From Lysobacter_K sp043738095 (GTDB lineage: Bacteria; Pseudomonadota; Gammaproteobacteria; Xanthomonadales; Xanthomonadaceae): a stretch of 64,000 nucleotides of DNA. The notes below the pieces were generated by a model. That model was given only the letters and a program-made list of their open reading frames with translations. It had not been told where the DNA came from and ran no database searches. This document shows, in pieces, positions 44,079 to 53,323 of this stretch. Location of the stretch: positions 1-64,000 of the forward strand of contig JAYSZI010000083.1 of the NCBI GenBank assembly GCA_043738095.1, written 5' to 3'. The position numbers and the translations under genes were made by a program. Positions within the stretch are counted from its first letter, which is position 1; every line of letters starts with the position of its first letter.

Positions 44079-45623
44079 CTATCGCAGCGTCAACACGAGG
44101 GCGTATGCGATTGGCACGGTCAGCAAAAGCGCCGTCGCCAACATCAGGCGTTGTCGAGCCCGCGGGTGATGGCGGCTGGTCGTACGCGCCGGTATCGACC
44201 CGAGCACAGGCAGGCCCGCGATCTGTTCGATTTGCGACGGCATGCGCACCCGCGGATCGAACCGCAGCCAACTCACCAGCAATAGCAGCGGCGCTGCGAC
44301 GGCCAATACCAAGCCGCCCATAGCCACTTGAGTCAGGCTCATGCTGTTGGATTGCAGCGGCACTGCGGCCGGCTCCTGCACGCGGAAGTTCAGGCCGCCA
44401 CGTTGAGCGTCGAGATTCATCGACAGCCGGGCGTTTTCGCGGCGCTCGAGCAGATCTTGGTAGAGATTGCGGTTTACCTCGAAGTTGCGGGTGAGGTTCG
44501 CCAGCTCGCTGCCCAGCGCGGCCACGCGATTGAGGCGTGCGAGTTCCTGCGACAGCAGGCTGTTGCCGGTAGCAATGCGCGAGGCCGAGCCCATGCTGCG
44601 GCTGCGGGCTTCGGTCAGCCGCCCGCGATCCCCGCCACCGCCCGGATTGAACGCCGCCGCGCCGCCCGCGTTCTGGAGGCCACCGCGTTGCAACTGCCCT
44701 TGCAGCTCGCTGATCTGGCTCTGGATGCGGACCACGTCCGGGTGCCGGTCGGTGTAGCTGCCGGTGAGGCGTACACGCTCGGCCTGCAACTCGGCCAGCC
44801 GCGTCTGGAGCGGGCCGGTACGCGCCTGCGCCACGCCGATCGACTGCTCACGCGACACATGTGACTGCCAGGCACCGGCCGCCGATTGCTGTTCGGCCTG
44901 GTCCATCAGCGACTTGTCGATTTCCCGACGCAGTTCGCTGATGCGCTCGGTGACGTCTTCCTGATCGCCCAACAGCACCTCAGGATGCGCCTTGCGGTAC
45001 CTCGCTAGCTTGTCTTCCGCATCATTGAGCTTTCGGTGGTAGTCACTGACCTGCGAGTCAATGAACTGAAAGGCCGCGCGGCTTTCGCGCTCCTTGGTGC
45101 GCAAGCTCTCCTGGATTATGAGCTCGGCAAAACGTTGCGTGACCCGTTGGGCGCGTTGCGGATCGGAATCCGAATAACTGATCTGGATCAGCTTGAGGTT
45201 CTGGCGCGGGTTGGTGATCACGGTGCGGCTGGCGATCTGGTCGATCAGCCGGGCCTGCTGCAGTGGGCTGGGGTTGGACTGCAGCCAGCCGCCGGTGCGC
45301 AGGACCTCATCCATGACTCTGCGGCTGAAGGCGACTTCGCGCGCAATGCCGGCGCGGTCGACGACGGTGGTGGGCACCGTCCGCCCTTTCAGCAGAGGCT
45401 CGATGATGTTCGTTTCCTCCACCAGCAATGTGGTGGAGGAGGTGTAGGCCTTAGGCGCGCGAAGCCCAATGACCAGCACGGTCAACGCGATCGCAGCAAA
45501 CAACCCGGCGAGCAACACCTGGCGCCGCCGGACCTCCTTGGCCATGACGGGCAGCAATTGGACCGCAGTGGGGCGCCTCTCGGGCCCCCTCCACTCGATG
45601 AGGTTGGTCGTAGTCATGGGCAT
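44079..45623 (-). CDS. EPS chain-length regulator (Wzz/PCP, XrtA-associated type)
   Basis: A 514-aa polysaccharide co-polymerase. Two membrane helices (VLLAGLFAAIALTVLVIGL and the pair near residues 425-445 and 490-510) flank a periplasmic region with coiled coil (about 195-370). The Wzz start YTSSTTLLVEETNII and the extra RNLKLIQISYSDSDPQRAQRV segment are as in PEP-CTERM-locus chain-length proteins (TIGR03007-like). It works with the kinase-like protein encoded next. An in-frame ATG at 45617 is an alternative start. Confidence 0.87.
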   Translation of the reverse strand: MPMTTTNLIEWRGPERRPTAVQLLPVMAKEVRRRQVLLAGLFAAIALTVLVIGLRAPKAYTSSTTLLVEETNIIEPLLKGRTVPTTVVDRAGIAREVAFSRRVMDEVLRTGGWLQSNPSPLQQARLIDQIASRTVITNPRQNLKLIQISYSDSDPQRAQRVTQRFAELIIQESLRTKERESRAAFQFIDSQVSDYHRKLNDAEDKLARYRKAHPEVLLGDQEDVTERISELRREIDKSLMDQAEQQSAAGAWQSHVSREQSIGVAQARTGPLQTRLAELQAERVRLTGSYTDRHPDVVRIQSQISELQGQLQRGGLQNAGGAAAFNPGGGGDRGRLTEARSRSMGSASRIATGNSLLSQELARLNRVAALGSELANLTRNFEVNRNLYQDLLERRENARLSMNLDAQRGGLNFRVQEPAAVPLQSNSMSLTQVAMGGLVLAVAAPLLLLVSWLRFDPRVRMPSQIEQIAGLPVLGSIPARTTSRHHPRARQRLMLATALLLTVPIAYALVLTLR

Positions 45624-45629
45624 GCCCGC

Positions 45630-46244
45630 TCACAACATGCGCTCAGGCACGGTAATGACGTCACCCGGCGCGACTTTGTAATTGGTCGTGAGGTCGCCAC
45701 GGGTAAGCACGCTGTCCAGGCGTACCTGATAGCTGCCCGTGCCGTTGCCGTTTTTGCGATACAGGTTGGAGCGATCTGGGGCCGCGAACTCAGTGACGCC
45801 ACCGGCGGCCAGCACCGCATCGAGCACGGTCATGCCTTGGCGATACGGGATCGAAATCGGCTGCCGCACGGCGCCGGTCACCCGCACTCGCGACAGGTAC
45901 TCGTGACTGCGCAGTTCAGTGAGGATGACCGCGACTTGCGGGTCCACGACAAACGCAGCCAGTTTGGTCTGGATGTCCTTGGCAACGTCGGCGGGCACGC
46001 GACCCCCGGCTTGGACGTCACCGACCAGCGGCACCGAGATCATGCCGTCCGGGCGTACCGGGGCAGTGATGCCGAGTTCGGGATTGCGCCACACCGAGAC
46101 CTGGACGACGTCGTCGACTCCGATCGAGTACGCATCAGCCATCGGCATGTCGGCGGGCGGAGAGCCCGCGGTGGGGTTGCCAGAAGTAGCGCAGGCGGCG
46201 AGCAGTATCGACAGCGAAACGGCAAGAAGGCCGGAGCATTTCAT
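45630..46244 (-). CDS. Polysaccharide export lipoprotein (Wza/EpsE-like)
   Basis: ATG 46244, with AGGGGA upstream, gives 204 residues with a lipobox LLAACATSG (lipid Cys about 18). The export domain (ADAYSIGVDDVVQVSVWRNPELGITAPVRPDGMISVPLVGDVQAGG) and a SLBB domain (RVRVTGAVRQPISIPYRQGMTVLDAVLAAGG) follow. It should form the outer-membrane/periplasmic exit channel for the polymer. It is shorter than E. coli Wza, as usual in this subfamily. Six bases separate it from the chain-length gene. Confidence 0.9.
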   Translation of the reverse strand: MKCSGLLAVSLSILLAACATSGNPTAGSPPADMPMADAYSIGVDDVVQVSVWRNPELGITAPVRPDGMISVPLVGDVQAGGRVPADVAKDIQTKLAAFVVDPQVAVILTELRSHEYLSRVRVTGAVRQPISIPYRQGMTVLDAVLAAGGVTEFAAPDRSNLYRKNGNGTGSYQVRLDSVLTRGDLTTNYKVAPGDVITVPERML

Positions 46245-46281
46245 GGGAATCCCCTGTTTTTGGCTGGGACGAGGTGTTCCC

Positions 46282-47349
46282 TTAGCAACGCGGGTTTGGC
46301 GAGTACCCGGCCATGGCAATGGCGTCGGTAGCGGGCGCGTCTTGCACGTCATAGAAATTTCGGTACCAGTCGACGAAGCGCGCCACTCCCACCTCCACCG
46401 ACGTGGTCGGCGAATAACCGGTGTCACGATTCAAGGCCGTGACGTCGGCATAGGTATCGGGCACATCGCCGGGTTGCAGCGGCAGCAGCCTGCGTTCCGC
46501 GCGCCGACCCAGGCACTGCTCGAGCACGTCGATGTAATGCAACAGTTGCACCGGTTGGTGATTGCCGATGTTGTACAGCCGATACGGCGCGCTAGAGCTG
46601 GCCGGGGTTGGCGCCATCGGGTCGTAATCGGGGTCGGCGCCAGGCACGCGGTCGAGGGTGCGGATGACGCCTTCCACGATGTCGTCGACGTAGGTGAAGT
46701 CGCGGCTGTGGCGACCATGATTGAACACGTCGATGGGTTCACCGGCGAGGATCTTTTTGGCGAACAGGAACAGCGCCATGTCCGGCCGTCCCCACGGCCC
46801 GTACACGGTGAAAAACCGCAGGCCGGTGGTAGGCAATGCGAACAGATGGCTGTAGGTATGCGCCATCAGTTCGTTGGCTTTTTTTGTCGCCGCGTACATG
46901 CTGACCGGGTGATCGACGTTGTCGTCGACCGAGAACGGCAGCTTGCGATTGGCGCCGTAGACCGAGCTGGAAGAGGCATAGACCAGGTGCTCGACGCCGG
47001 TATGTCTGCAGGCTTCGAGCACATTGACGAAACCGACGATGTTGCTGTCGACGTACGCCTGCGGGTTCTCCAGCGAGTAGCGCACGCCGGCCTGGGCCGC
47101 GAGGTTGACCACCCGGTCTGGCTTGAAGTCGGCGAAGGCAGCGTCCAGCGCGCTGCGGTCCTCGAGCGAGCCGCGCACGAAGCCGAAGTTCGCCAGTGGC
47201 AGCAATCGCGCGAGCCGCGCCTGTTTGAGGCGTGGATCGTAGTAGGCGTTGAGATTGTCGAAGCCCAGCACGTGATCGCCGCGCGCGAGCAAGCGTTCGC
47301 TGAGCGCCGCGCCGATAAAGCCCGCTGCGCCCGTCACCAGTACCCGCAT
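46282..47349 (-). CDS. UDP-glucuronate 4-epimerase-type SDR enzyme
   Basis: ATG 47349 (AAGGGG upstream) gives 355 residues. The NAD site is VLVTGAAGFIGAALSERLL, the catalytic set is SSSSVYG with YAATKKANE (YxxxK), and the long C-terminal part matches C4 epimerases of uronic acids (ARFVDWYRNFY). It would interconvert UDP-glucuronate/galacturonate or their N-acetylated forms made by the dehydrogenase encoded 10 bp upstream. Confidence 0.86.
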   Translation of the reverse strand: MRVLVTGAAGFIGAALSERLLARGDHVLGFDNLNAYYDPRLKQARLARLLPLANFGFVRGSLEDRSALDAAFADFKPDRVVNLAAQAGVRYSLENPQAYVDSNIVGFVNVLEACRHTGVEHLVYASSSSVYGANRKLPFSVDDNVDHPVSMYAATKKANELMAHTYSHLFALPTTGLRFFTVYGPWGRPDMALFLFAKKILAGEPIDVFNHGRHSRDFTYVDDIVEGVIRTLDRVPGADPDYDPMAPTPASSSAPYRLYNIGNHQPVQLLHYIDVLEQCLGRRAERRLLPLQPGDVPDTYADVTALNRDTGYSPTTSVEVGVARFVDWYRNFYDVQDAPATDAIAMAGYSPNPRC

Positions 47350-47359
47350 CCAATTCCCC

Positions 47360-48679
47360 TTATAGACAGCCGTCGACGCCGGCGCGTGGGAGCGCCCGCT
47401 TGACGTCGAACAATACTGCGCCCGGCACGCCAAAGGCACGGATGCCATCAGCGCCGCGCGCGACGAACTCCCGATGGGCCACGGCCAGGACCACCGCGTC
47501 GTAACGGCCGGGCTCGGGCTCGACCACCAGATCGATGTCGTACTCCGCTTTCGCCATCGTCGCGTTGACCCACGGGTCATGGACATCGACATGGACATTG
47601 AAGCCGTGCAACTCGCGCACGATGTCGACCACGCGGGTGTTGCGCAGGTCCGGGCAGTTCTCCTTGAAGGCCAGGCCCAGGATCAGCACTTTTGCCTGGG
47701 CCGGTTGGATGCTGCGCTGGCGCATCAGCTTGATCGCGCGGCGGGCGACATGGCCGCCCATGCCGTCGTTGATGCGGCGTCCTGCCAGAATCATGTCGGT
47801 GTGGTAGCCGATCTGCTGGGCCTTGTGCGTGAGGTAGTAGGGATCAACGCCGATGCAATGACCGCCCACCAGCCCGGGCCGGAACGGCAGGAAGTTCCAT
47901 TTGGTGCCGGCTGCCTCCAGCACCTCATGGGTGTCGATATCGAGCCGGTGGAACAGCAACGCCAGTTCGTTGATCAGCGCGATATTGACGTCGCGCTGGA
48001 TGTTCTCGATTACTTTGGCCGCCTCGGCCACGCGGATGCTCGAGGCCGGGTGGGTGCCGGCGTGGATGATGCGCCGGTACAGCGCATCGATCATCGCAGC
48101 GGCTTCCGCGTTCGAGCCGGAAGTGATCTTCACGATGGTCTCGAGGCGATGCTGCGGGTCGCCGGGATTGATCCGCTCGGGGCTGTAGCCGGCGTAGAAG
48201 TCGCGGTTGAATACCAACCCGGATTCGCGCGCCACGATCGGCACGCAGATTTCCTCGGTGGCGCCGGGGTAGACAGTCGACTCGTAGATCACCACGCCGC
48301 CGGGCCCGATCGCGCGGCCAACGGTGCGGCTGGCCGACTCCAGCGGACCCAGGTCTGGGCGCTTGTACTCGTCGATTGGCGTCGGCACAGTCACGATGAA
48401 CACGTTGCAACCCGCCAGCGTCGCCGTATCGCTGCTGAACTGCAGCATGCGCGCGGCGCGCAACTCCTCGGCCGACATTTCCAGGGTGTGATCGTGCTGG
48501 CGGTTGAGCTCGGCCACGCGCTCGGTATTGATATCGAAGCCGACGGTGGGAAAGTGATGGCCGAACGCCGCCGCGAGCGGCAAGCCGACGTAGCCCTGGC
48601 CTATGACGGCGATGCGCGCGTGCTCCAGCTCGGGCAGCGGCGCGCTCAACAACGACGAGTTCATCGACGGCAAGTTCAT
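47360..48679 (-). CDS. tviB: UDP-N-acetylhexosamine 6-dehydrogenase, TviB-like
   Basis: ATG 48679 (GAGAGG upstream) gives 439 residues. The NAD domain reads IAVIGQGYVGLPLAAAFG; the catalytic centre is in LVGGHCIGVDPYYL (Cys and downstream Lys); the C-terminal domain ENCPDLRNTRVVDIVRELHGFNVHVDVHDPWV is diagnostic of the TviB/WbpA-like branch rather than UDP-glucose dehydrogenase. It should oxidise UDP-GlcNAc (or GalNAc) to the uronic acid for the EPS. It is the first gene of the minus-strand EPS operon and divergent from galE. Confidence 0.87.
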   Translation of the reverse strand: MNLPSMNSSLLSAPLPELEHARIAVIGQGYVGLPLAAAFGHHFPTVGFDINTERVAELNRQHDHTLEMSAEELRAARMLQFSSDTATLAGCNVFIVTVPTPIDEYKRPDLGPLESASRTVGRAIGPGGVVIYESTVYPGATEEICVPIVARESGLVFNRDFYAGYSPERINPGDPQHRLETIVKITSGSNAEAAAMIDALYRRIIHAGTHPASSIRVAEAAKVIENIQRDVNIALINELALLFHRLDIDTHEVLEAAGTKWNFLPFRPGLVGGHCIGVDPYYLTHKAQQIGYHTDMILAGRRINDGMGGHVARRAIKLMRQRSIQPAQAKVLILGLAFKENCPDLRNTRVVDIVRELHGFNVHVDVHDPWVNATMAKAEYDIDLVVEPEPGRYDAVVLAVAHREFVARGADGIRAFGVPGAVLFDVKRALPRAGVDGCL

Positions 48680-48913
48680 CAAAATCTGACCTCTCCCAAG
48701 TCCATTGAAGGCCTGGGCGATGGAAGGCATTGGGTCGGCTCGATGCATCGGCTGGTGGCTGCTGGTGAAACGCCGAAGCTGCTGCCGCCCGGCCAGCGTG
48801 CGTGCCCGGGGATGCGTGTCGCTTGCCTTGGACGCTCCCTGCGCCGGGTTGCGTTTTATCCACACATCGGGACCTGCCGATTCGGGTGGGGTCGCACTGA
48901 GAGCATCGGGCCC

Positions 48914-49999
48914 ATGCACATTCTGGTCACCGGAGGCGCTGGCTACATCGGCTGCCACACCTGCGTAGCGCTAGCCGAGCGCGGCCATAGCATGGTCATC
49001 GCCGACAGCCTCATCAACAGCTCGGCTGAAGTACTGCAACGGCTCGAGCAGGTGATCGGAACACCGATCGCATTCGATCGCGTGGACGTGCGCAACAGGG
49101 GCAGACTCGCAACGTTGTTCGCCCGCAACAGGTTCGACGCGGTCGTGCACTTCGCAGCGCTCAAGGCGGTGGGCGAATCCTGCACGCGGCCGCTGGAGTA
49201 TTTCGACAACAACATCACCGGCACGATCGCACTGCTGCAGGCGATGCAAGCGGCCGATGTTCGGCGGCTCGTGTTCAGTTCGTCGGCGACGGTCTATGGC
49301 GCGCCCGACGCGGTGCCTGTGCGCGAGGACGCGCCGCTGCGGGTGACCAATCCTTATGGCCGCACCAAGCTCGTGATGGAGCAGCTGATCGACGACCTGT
49401 GCACCGCGGATCCGCAGTTTCGCGCGGCCCAGCTGCGCTATTTCAATCCGGTCGGTGCCCACGCCTCGGGGCTGATTGGCGAAGACCCGAGCGACGTGCC
49501 CAACAACCTGATGCCGTATCTATGCCAAGTGGCCGTGGGCCGACGCGACACGCTGAAGGTGTTCGGTGGCGATTACCCAACGCCCGATGGCACCGGTGTG
49601 CGTGACTACATCCATGTCGATGACTTGGCGCGCGCGCACGTCGATGCACTGGAGTACCTAGAGCGCGCCGATCGCAATCTCACCGTCAACCTGGGTACCG
49701 GCCGCGGGGTCAGCGTGCTGGAACTGATCCGTGCCTTCGAGCGGGTGTCGGGTTGCCGGGTTCCGTACGAGATCGTCGCGCGCCGCGACGGCGACGTGGC
49801 CGAGGTTTACGCCGACGCCACGCTGGCCCAGCAACTACTGGGCTGGCGCGCCCGGTTCGACCTGGATGCCATGTGCCGCGATGCCTGGCGCTGGCAATCG
49901 ATGAATCCGGCCGGTTACCGCGACGTCGCTTTGCGTGCGCCCAAGCTCGCGCGGCCGCGGCGGGCGCCCCTCGCCCCGCAACGCGAAGTCCGGGTGTAG
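48914..49999 (+). CDS. galE: UDP-glucose 4-epimerase
   Basis: ATG 48914 gives 361 residues. The GalE-specific start ILVTGGAGYIGCHTCVAL, HFAALKAVGESCTRPLEYF, SSSATVYG, NPYGRTKLVMEQ (YxxxK), RYFNPVGAH and GDYPTPDGTGVRDYIHV are all present. It supplies UDP-galactose for the EPS. A 25-residue basic C-terminal tail (LARPRRAPLAPQ) is longer than in E. coli GalE. The 234-bp gap to tviB must hold two divergent promoters. Confidence 0.93.
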   Translation: MHILVTGGAGYIGCHTCVALAERGHSMVIADSLINSSAEVLQRLEQVIGTPIAFDRVDVRNRGRLATLFARNRFDAVVHFAALKAVGESCTRPLEYFDNNITGTIALLQAMQAADVRRLVFSSSATVYGAPDAVPVREDAPLRVTNPYGRTKLVMEQLIDDLCTADPQFRAAQLRYFNPVGAHASGLIGEDPSDVPNNLMPYLCQVAVGRRDTLKVFGGDYPTPDGTGVRDYIHVDDLARAHVDALEYLERADRNLTVNLGTGRGVSVLELIRAFERVSGCRVPYEIVARRDGDVAEVYADATLAQQLLGWRARFDLDAMCRDAWRWQSMNPAGYRDVALRAPKLARPRRAPLAPQREVRV

Positions 50000-50034
50000 G
50001 GCGTCTCCCGCACCCGGCAGGGCGCGTACCCCGG

Positions 50035-50889
50035 TCAGCCCACCAGGCGTGCCACGACCGCCTCGGGCCGCCGCATCCATGCAAAGTGATCCGCGCGTAC
50101 GCCGAGCGCGGCGTCATCGAGCACCTCCACACGGGTGTGCGACGGGCTCAATTTCGAAAGCAGAAATTGCAGCGACGAGCGCGGCACCAGCCAGTCGTGT
50201 TGCATCAACACCGCAGACACATCGACGTTGAGCGCGCGCATGGCCGGCTCCAGATCGGTCACCCGCTTGTCTACCGTGTAGTGGCCGCTGAGCGCCGTAC
50301 GCGCCCAGTCGCGGATGAGCCCCCGGGCTTCCTGCCCGGCAAAGCGCAGACGACGGCCGGGCAGCACCCCGCAGCGATCGGCCAGCCACGGCAAAAACTG
50401 ATACACCAGCGGCAGTCCGTAGCGCGTAGGCAGTGGATACGTACGCCAGTACGGCGCGCCGCTGGCCACCAGCCACAGCCGTTGCGCGGAATCCGGCGTC
50501 AGCGCCAGCCGGCAACACGCGAGTTGTCCACCGAGACTGTGACCACCGATGACGCGGGGCAGGGCCGGACACCGCGCGACGACGGCGGCCTCGCTGGAGG
50601 GCAAATCGCCGCGCAGCAAGTCGTCGTACCCCCAGTCCTGCCGGCGCGAGGCCCGCAGCGTGCTGGAGCCGTTGCCGCGCCATTCGTGGACGAACGTGGC
50701 CACGCCGTGCAACGCCAGGGCCTCAGCGAACGGCCGATAATGTTTCGCGGCCACGCCCATCGCCGGCAGCCACAACAATGTGGCGATAGGCTGCGCGGGG
50801 ACCCACGCCATCAACTCCCAGGCGTGGTCGTCATCGGCGCGGACCGGCAACAGCTCCGGTGTCAAGTCAGTCACGGTGGATCGCGACAC
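50035..50889 (-). CDS. Alpha/beta hydrolase
   Basis: A 284-aa hydrolase starting at GTG 50889 (an in-frame GTG five codons later is possible). Classic elements: HEWRGNGSS, the nucleophile elbow VIGGHSLGGQLACC (GHSLG), and a C-terminal His in RADHFAWM. It overlaps the end of thiD by 23 bp, so the two are co-translated. It is not obviously a thiamine gene; the substrate is unknown. Confidence 0.82.
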   Translation of the reverse strand: MSRSTVTDLTPELLPVRADDDHAWELMAWVPAQPIATLLWLPAMGVAAKHYRPFAEALALHGVATFVHEWRGNGSSTLRASRRQDWGYDDLLRGDLPSSEAAVVARCPALPRVIGGHSLGGQLACCRLALTPDSAQRLWLVASGAPYWRTYPLPTRYGLPLVYQFLPWLADRCGVLPGRRLRFAGQEARGLIRDWARTALSGHYTVDKRVTDLEPAMRALNVDVSAVLMQHDWLVPRSSLQFLLSKLSPSHTRVEVLDDAALGVRADHFAWMRRPEAVVARLVG

Positions 50890-51694
50890 ACGGCGCGGCA
50901 GCGAAATGATCGAGCACGAACACCTCGCCGTGACCAGGGCGGTAGGCCTGTTTCAGGCCGGCATGCACGTAATCGGCGGCGGCCGTGCAGGCGTCCGCCA
51001 TGGGTAGGCCCAGGCACAGCTGCGCGGCCACAGCCGAGGCCAAGGTGCAGCCCGTACCGTGCGCCTGGATCGGCAATCGTGGGTGCTCGATTACGCGCAG
51101 GCCGGCGTCGTCCGCAAACAGGTCGATCATCGGGCCGCTGCCTAGCAGGTGCCCGCCCTTGAGCAACACCGCGCGCGCGCCCAGCTTGCGCAGCGCCGAC
51201 ACCGCCCCGGGCATCGCCTCGCGACCGTCAATCGTGCCACCCAGCAGCAACTCGGCTTCGGGCAGGTTCGGCGTAATCACGCTGGCCAGGGGCAGCAGTC
51301 GACCGCGCAATGCATCCAGCGCGGCGGGCTCCAGCAAGCGTGCGCCTGAGGTCGCCACCATCACCGGATCCAGCACGATGTGCGCGGGGCGATGATGCTC
51401 CAGGGCGTCGGCGACGACATCGATGACCTGCGCGGTCGCCAGCATCCCGAGCTTGACCGCGCCGATGGCGAAGTCGTCGAAGCAGGCGTCGATCTGAGCG
51501 CGCAGGAAGCCCATGTCGGGCACGTGCACTGCGTTCACGCCGCGGGTGTTCTGCGCCGTGAGCGCCGCAATCGCGCTTAGGCCGTGCACGCGATGGGCGG
51601 CGAAGGTCTTGAGGTCGGCTTGGATGCCCGCACCCCCGCCGGAATCGGAACCGGCGATGGTGAGGGCGCAGAGGGGGCGGGGGTCATCCATCAA
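50867..51694 (-). CDS. thiD: Hydroxymethylpyrimidine/phosphomethylpyrimidine kinase
   Basis: A 275-aa ribokinase-fold enzyme for two phosphorylations of HMP in thiamine biosynthesis. Signature parts are TIAGSDSGGGAGIQADLKTF, AVKLGMLAT, VLDPVMVATSGA, VLLKGGH and AHGTGCTLASA with the catalytic Asp/Cys region. Length fits ThiD. No TPP riboswitch is recognisable in the 118 bp upstream. Confidence 0.93.
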   Translation of the reverse strand: MMDDPRPLCALTIAGSDSGGGAGIQADLKTFAAHRVHGLSAIAALTAQNTRGVNAVHVPDMGFLRAQIDACFDDFAIGAVKLGMLATAQVIDVVADALEHHRPAHIVLDPVMVATSGARLLEPAALDALRGRLLPLASVITPNLPEAELLLGGTIDGREAMPGAVSALRKLGARAVLLKGGHLLGSGPMIDLFADDAGLRVIEHPRLPIQAHGTGCTLASAVAAQLCLGLPMADACTAAADYVHAGLKQAYRPGHGEVFVLDHFAAAPCVAIHRD

Positions 51695-51812
51695 TCAGAT
51701 CTTGTTGCTGTCCGTCTCTTTTCGTTGTCATCCCGAGACGCGGTGATGGATCTGCTTGTCGGTGGAAAGCGGATGCTTTCACTGCGTCCGGGCTAACAAA
51801 GTGGAAGTGTCC

Positions 51813-53210
51813 CTACAACACTTCCGAGGCAAAATCGGCCAGGCGTGACCGCTCGCCCCGACGCAAGGTGATGTGCGCGCTATGCGCCCAGCCTTTGAAT
51901 CGATCCACGGCATACGTCAGTCCCGACGTGGTCTCGGTGAGGTAAGGCGTGTCGATCTGCTCGACGTTGCCCAGGCAGACGATCTTGGTTCCGGGCCCGG
52001 CGCGCGTGACCAGCGTCTTCATCTGCTTGGGTGTCAGGTTTTGGGCCTCGTCGAGGATCAGCCAGCGGCTCAGGAACGTGCGCCCGCGCATGAAGTTCAT
52101 CGAGCGGATCTTGATGCGCGAGGCCAGCAGATCGTTGGTCGCCGCGCGGCCCCAGCTGCCGCCTTCCTGGTTGTGCGTAAGCACTTCGAGGTTGTCGGTT
52201 AGCGCGCCCATCCACGGCGTCATTTTTTCCTCTTCGGTACCGGGCAGGAAGCCGATGTCCTCGCCGACGCTCACCGTCGCGCGGGTCATGATGATCTCGC
52301 GATAGCGCTGCTGATCCATCGTCTGCGCAAGACCTGCGGCCAACGCGAGCAGCGTCTTGCCCGTGCCGGCGGTGCCGAGCAGGGTGACGAAGTCGATTTC
52401 CGGATCCATCAATGCATTGAGCGCAAAATTCTGCTCGCGGTTGCGTGCGGTGATGCCCCAGACCGCATGCTGGCTGTGGCGGAAATCGTCGACGATCTGC
52501 AGCGTGACCTTGGTGTCGGTGACCTTGCTGACCTTGAGTTCGGCCTCCTCATCGCCGGGCAGGTACAGGAACTGGTTCGGGTACCAGTCGTCCTCTTCGC
52601 TGCGGGCGATCTCGTAATAGGTGCGCCCCTTCTCGGTCCAAGAGCGCAGATCCTTGCCGTGGCGTTGCCAGAAATCCTCGGATAACGCCGTGGCGCCGGT
52701 GTAGAGCAGGCTGAAATCGTCCAGCGCGCGGTCGTTCTCGTAGTCTTCCGACACGATCCCGGCGATCGCGGCCTTGATCCGCAGGTTGATGTCCTTGGAG
52801 ACGAACACCACTGCCGCGTCGGGCTCGGCTTCCTGCAGCGCGAGAATCGCGCCAAGGATCTGGTTGTCGGGAATGACCGCGCTGAAGCGCTTTCCGGCGT
52901 CGAACGAGTCGGTCTGGAAACGCAGCTTGCCGATCGCTTGCGCGCCGCGCAGCTGCAGGCCGTTGGGTCGGTTGAGGGTGATGCCCGCATGGATATTGCC
53001 GGTGCCCTCGATCTCAATGAGTTCGTTGAGGAAGCGGCTGACCTGGCGCGCGTTGCGGCTGGCTTCGGTTGTGCCTTTCTTGCCGTTGTCGAGCTCTTCG
53101 ATCACCTGCATCGGCAGGTAGACGTCGTGTTCTTCGAACTTGAACAGCGCGGTCGGGTCGTGCATGAGCACATTAGTGTCGAGCACGTAGATCCGCTTGC
53201 TTCTCGTCAT
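51813..53210 (-). CDS. PhoH-family ATPase with PIN domain
   Basis: A 465-aa protein. The N-terminal PIN nuclease-like domain begins RIYVLDTNVLMHDPTAL and keeps acidic residues (VIEELDNGKKG, VVFVSKDINLRIKA). The C-terminal PhoH domain has Walker A LGTAGTGKTLLALAAG and Walker B LILDEAQNLTP. PIN-PhoH proteins are RNA helicase/nucleases linked to toxin-antitoxin and stress functions. It is monocistronic. Confidence 0.92.
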   Translation of the reverse strand: MTRSKRIYVLDTNVLMHDPTALFKFEEHDVYLPMQVIEELDNGKKGTTEASRNARQVSRFLNELIEIEGTGNIHAGITLNRPNGLQLRGAQAIGKLRFQTDSFDAGKRFSAVIPDNQILGAILALQEAEPDAAVVFVSKDINLRIKAAIAGIVSEDYENDRALDDFSLLYTGATALSEDFWQRHGKDLRSWTEKGRTYYEIARSEEDDWYPNQFLYLPGDEEAELKVSKVTDTKVTLQIVDDFRHSQHAVWGITARNREQNFALNALMDPEIDFVTLLGTAGTGKTLLALAAGLAQTMDQQRYREIIMTRATVSVGEDIGFLPGTEEEKMTPWMGALTDNLEVLTHNQEGGSWGRAATNDLLASRIKIRSMNFMRGRTFLSRWLILDEAQNLTPKQMKTLVTRAGPGTKIVCLGNVEQIDTPYLTETTSGLTYAVDRFKGWAHSAHITLRRGERSRLADFASEVL

Positions 53211-53323
53211 CGTGGGCTCCGGTCAGTGGTGGTGCGACTGCGGTGAAATCGTTGGGCGCCACGCGGCAGCCACTACTACGCGTCCGCGGGACGGAGGTAC
53301 GTGGAGGCTGTCCAACGGGGTGA

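Noticed and set aside
47474..48913. Very long plus-strand open frame running antisense through the TviB gene into galE
   Set aside because: It is a by-product of high-GC codon use opposite tviB; the minus-strand protein is a full-length conserved enzyme and GalE homology starts exactly at ATG 48914.
51695..51812. TPP riboswitch upstream of thiD
   Set aside because: The short gap lacks the CTGAGA and ACCTGA-type conserved elements in the right order and spacing.
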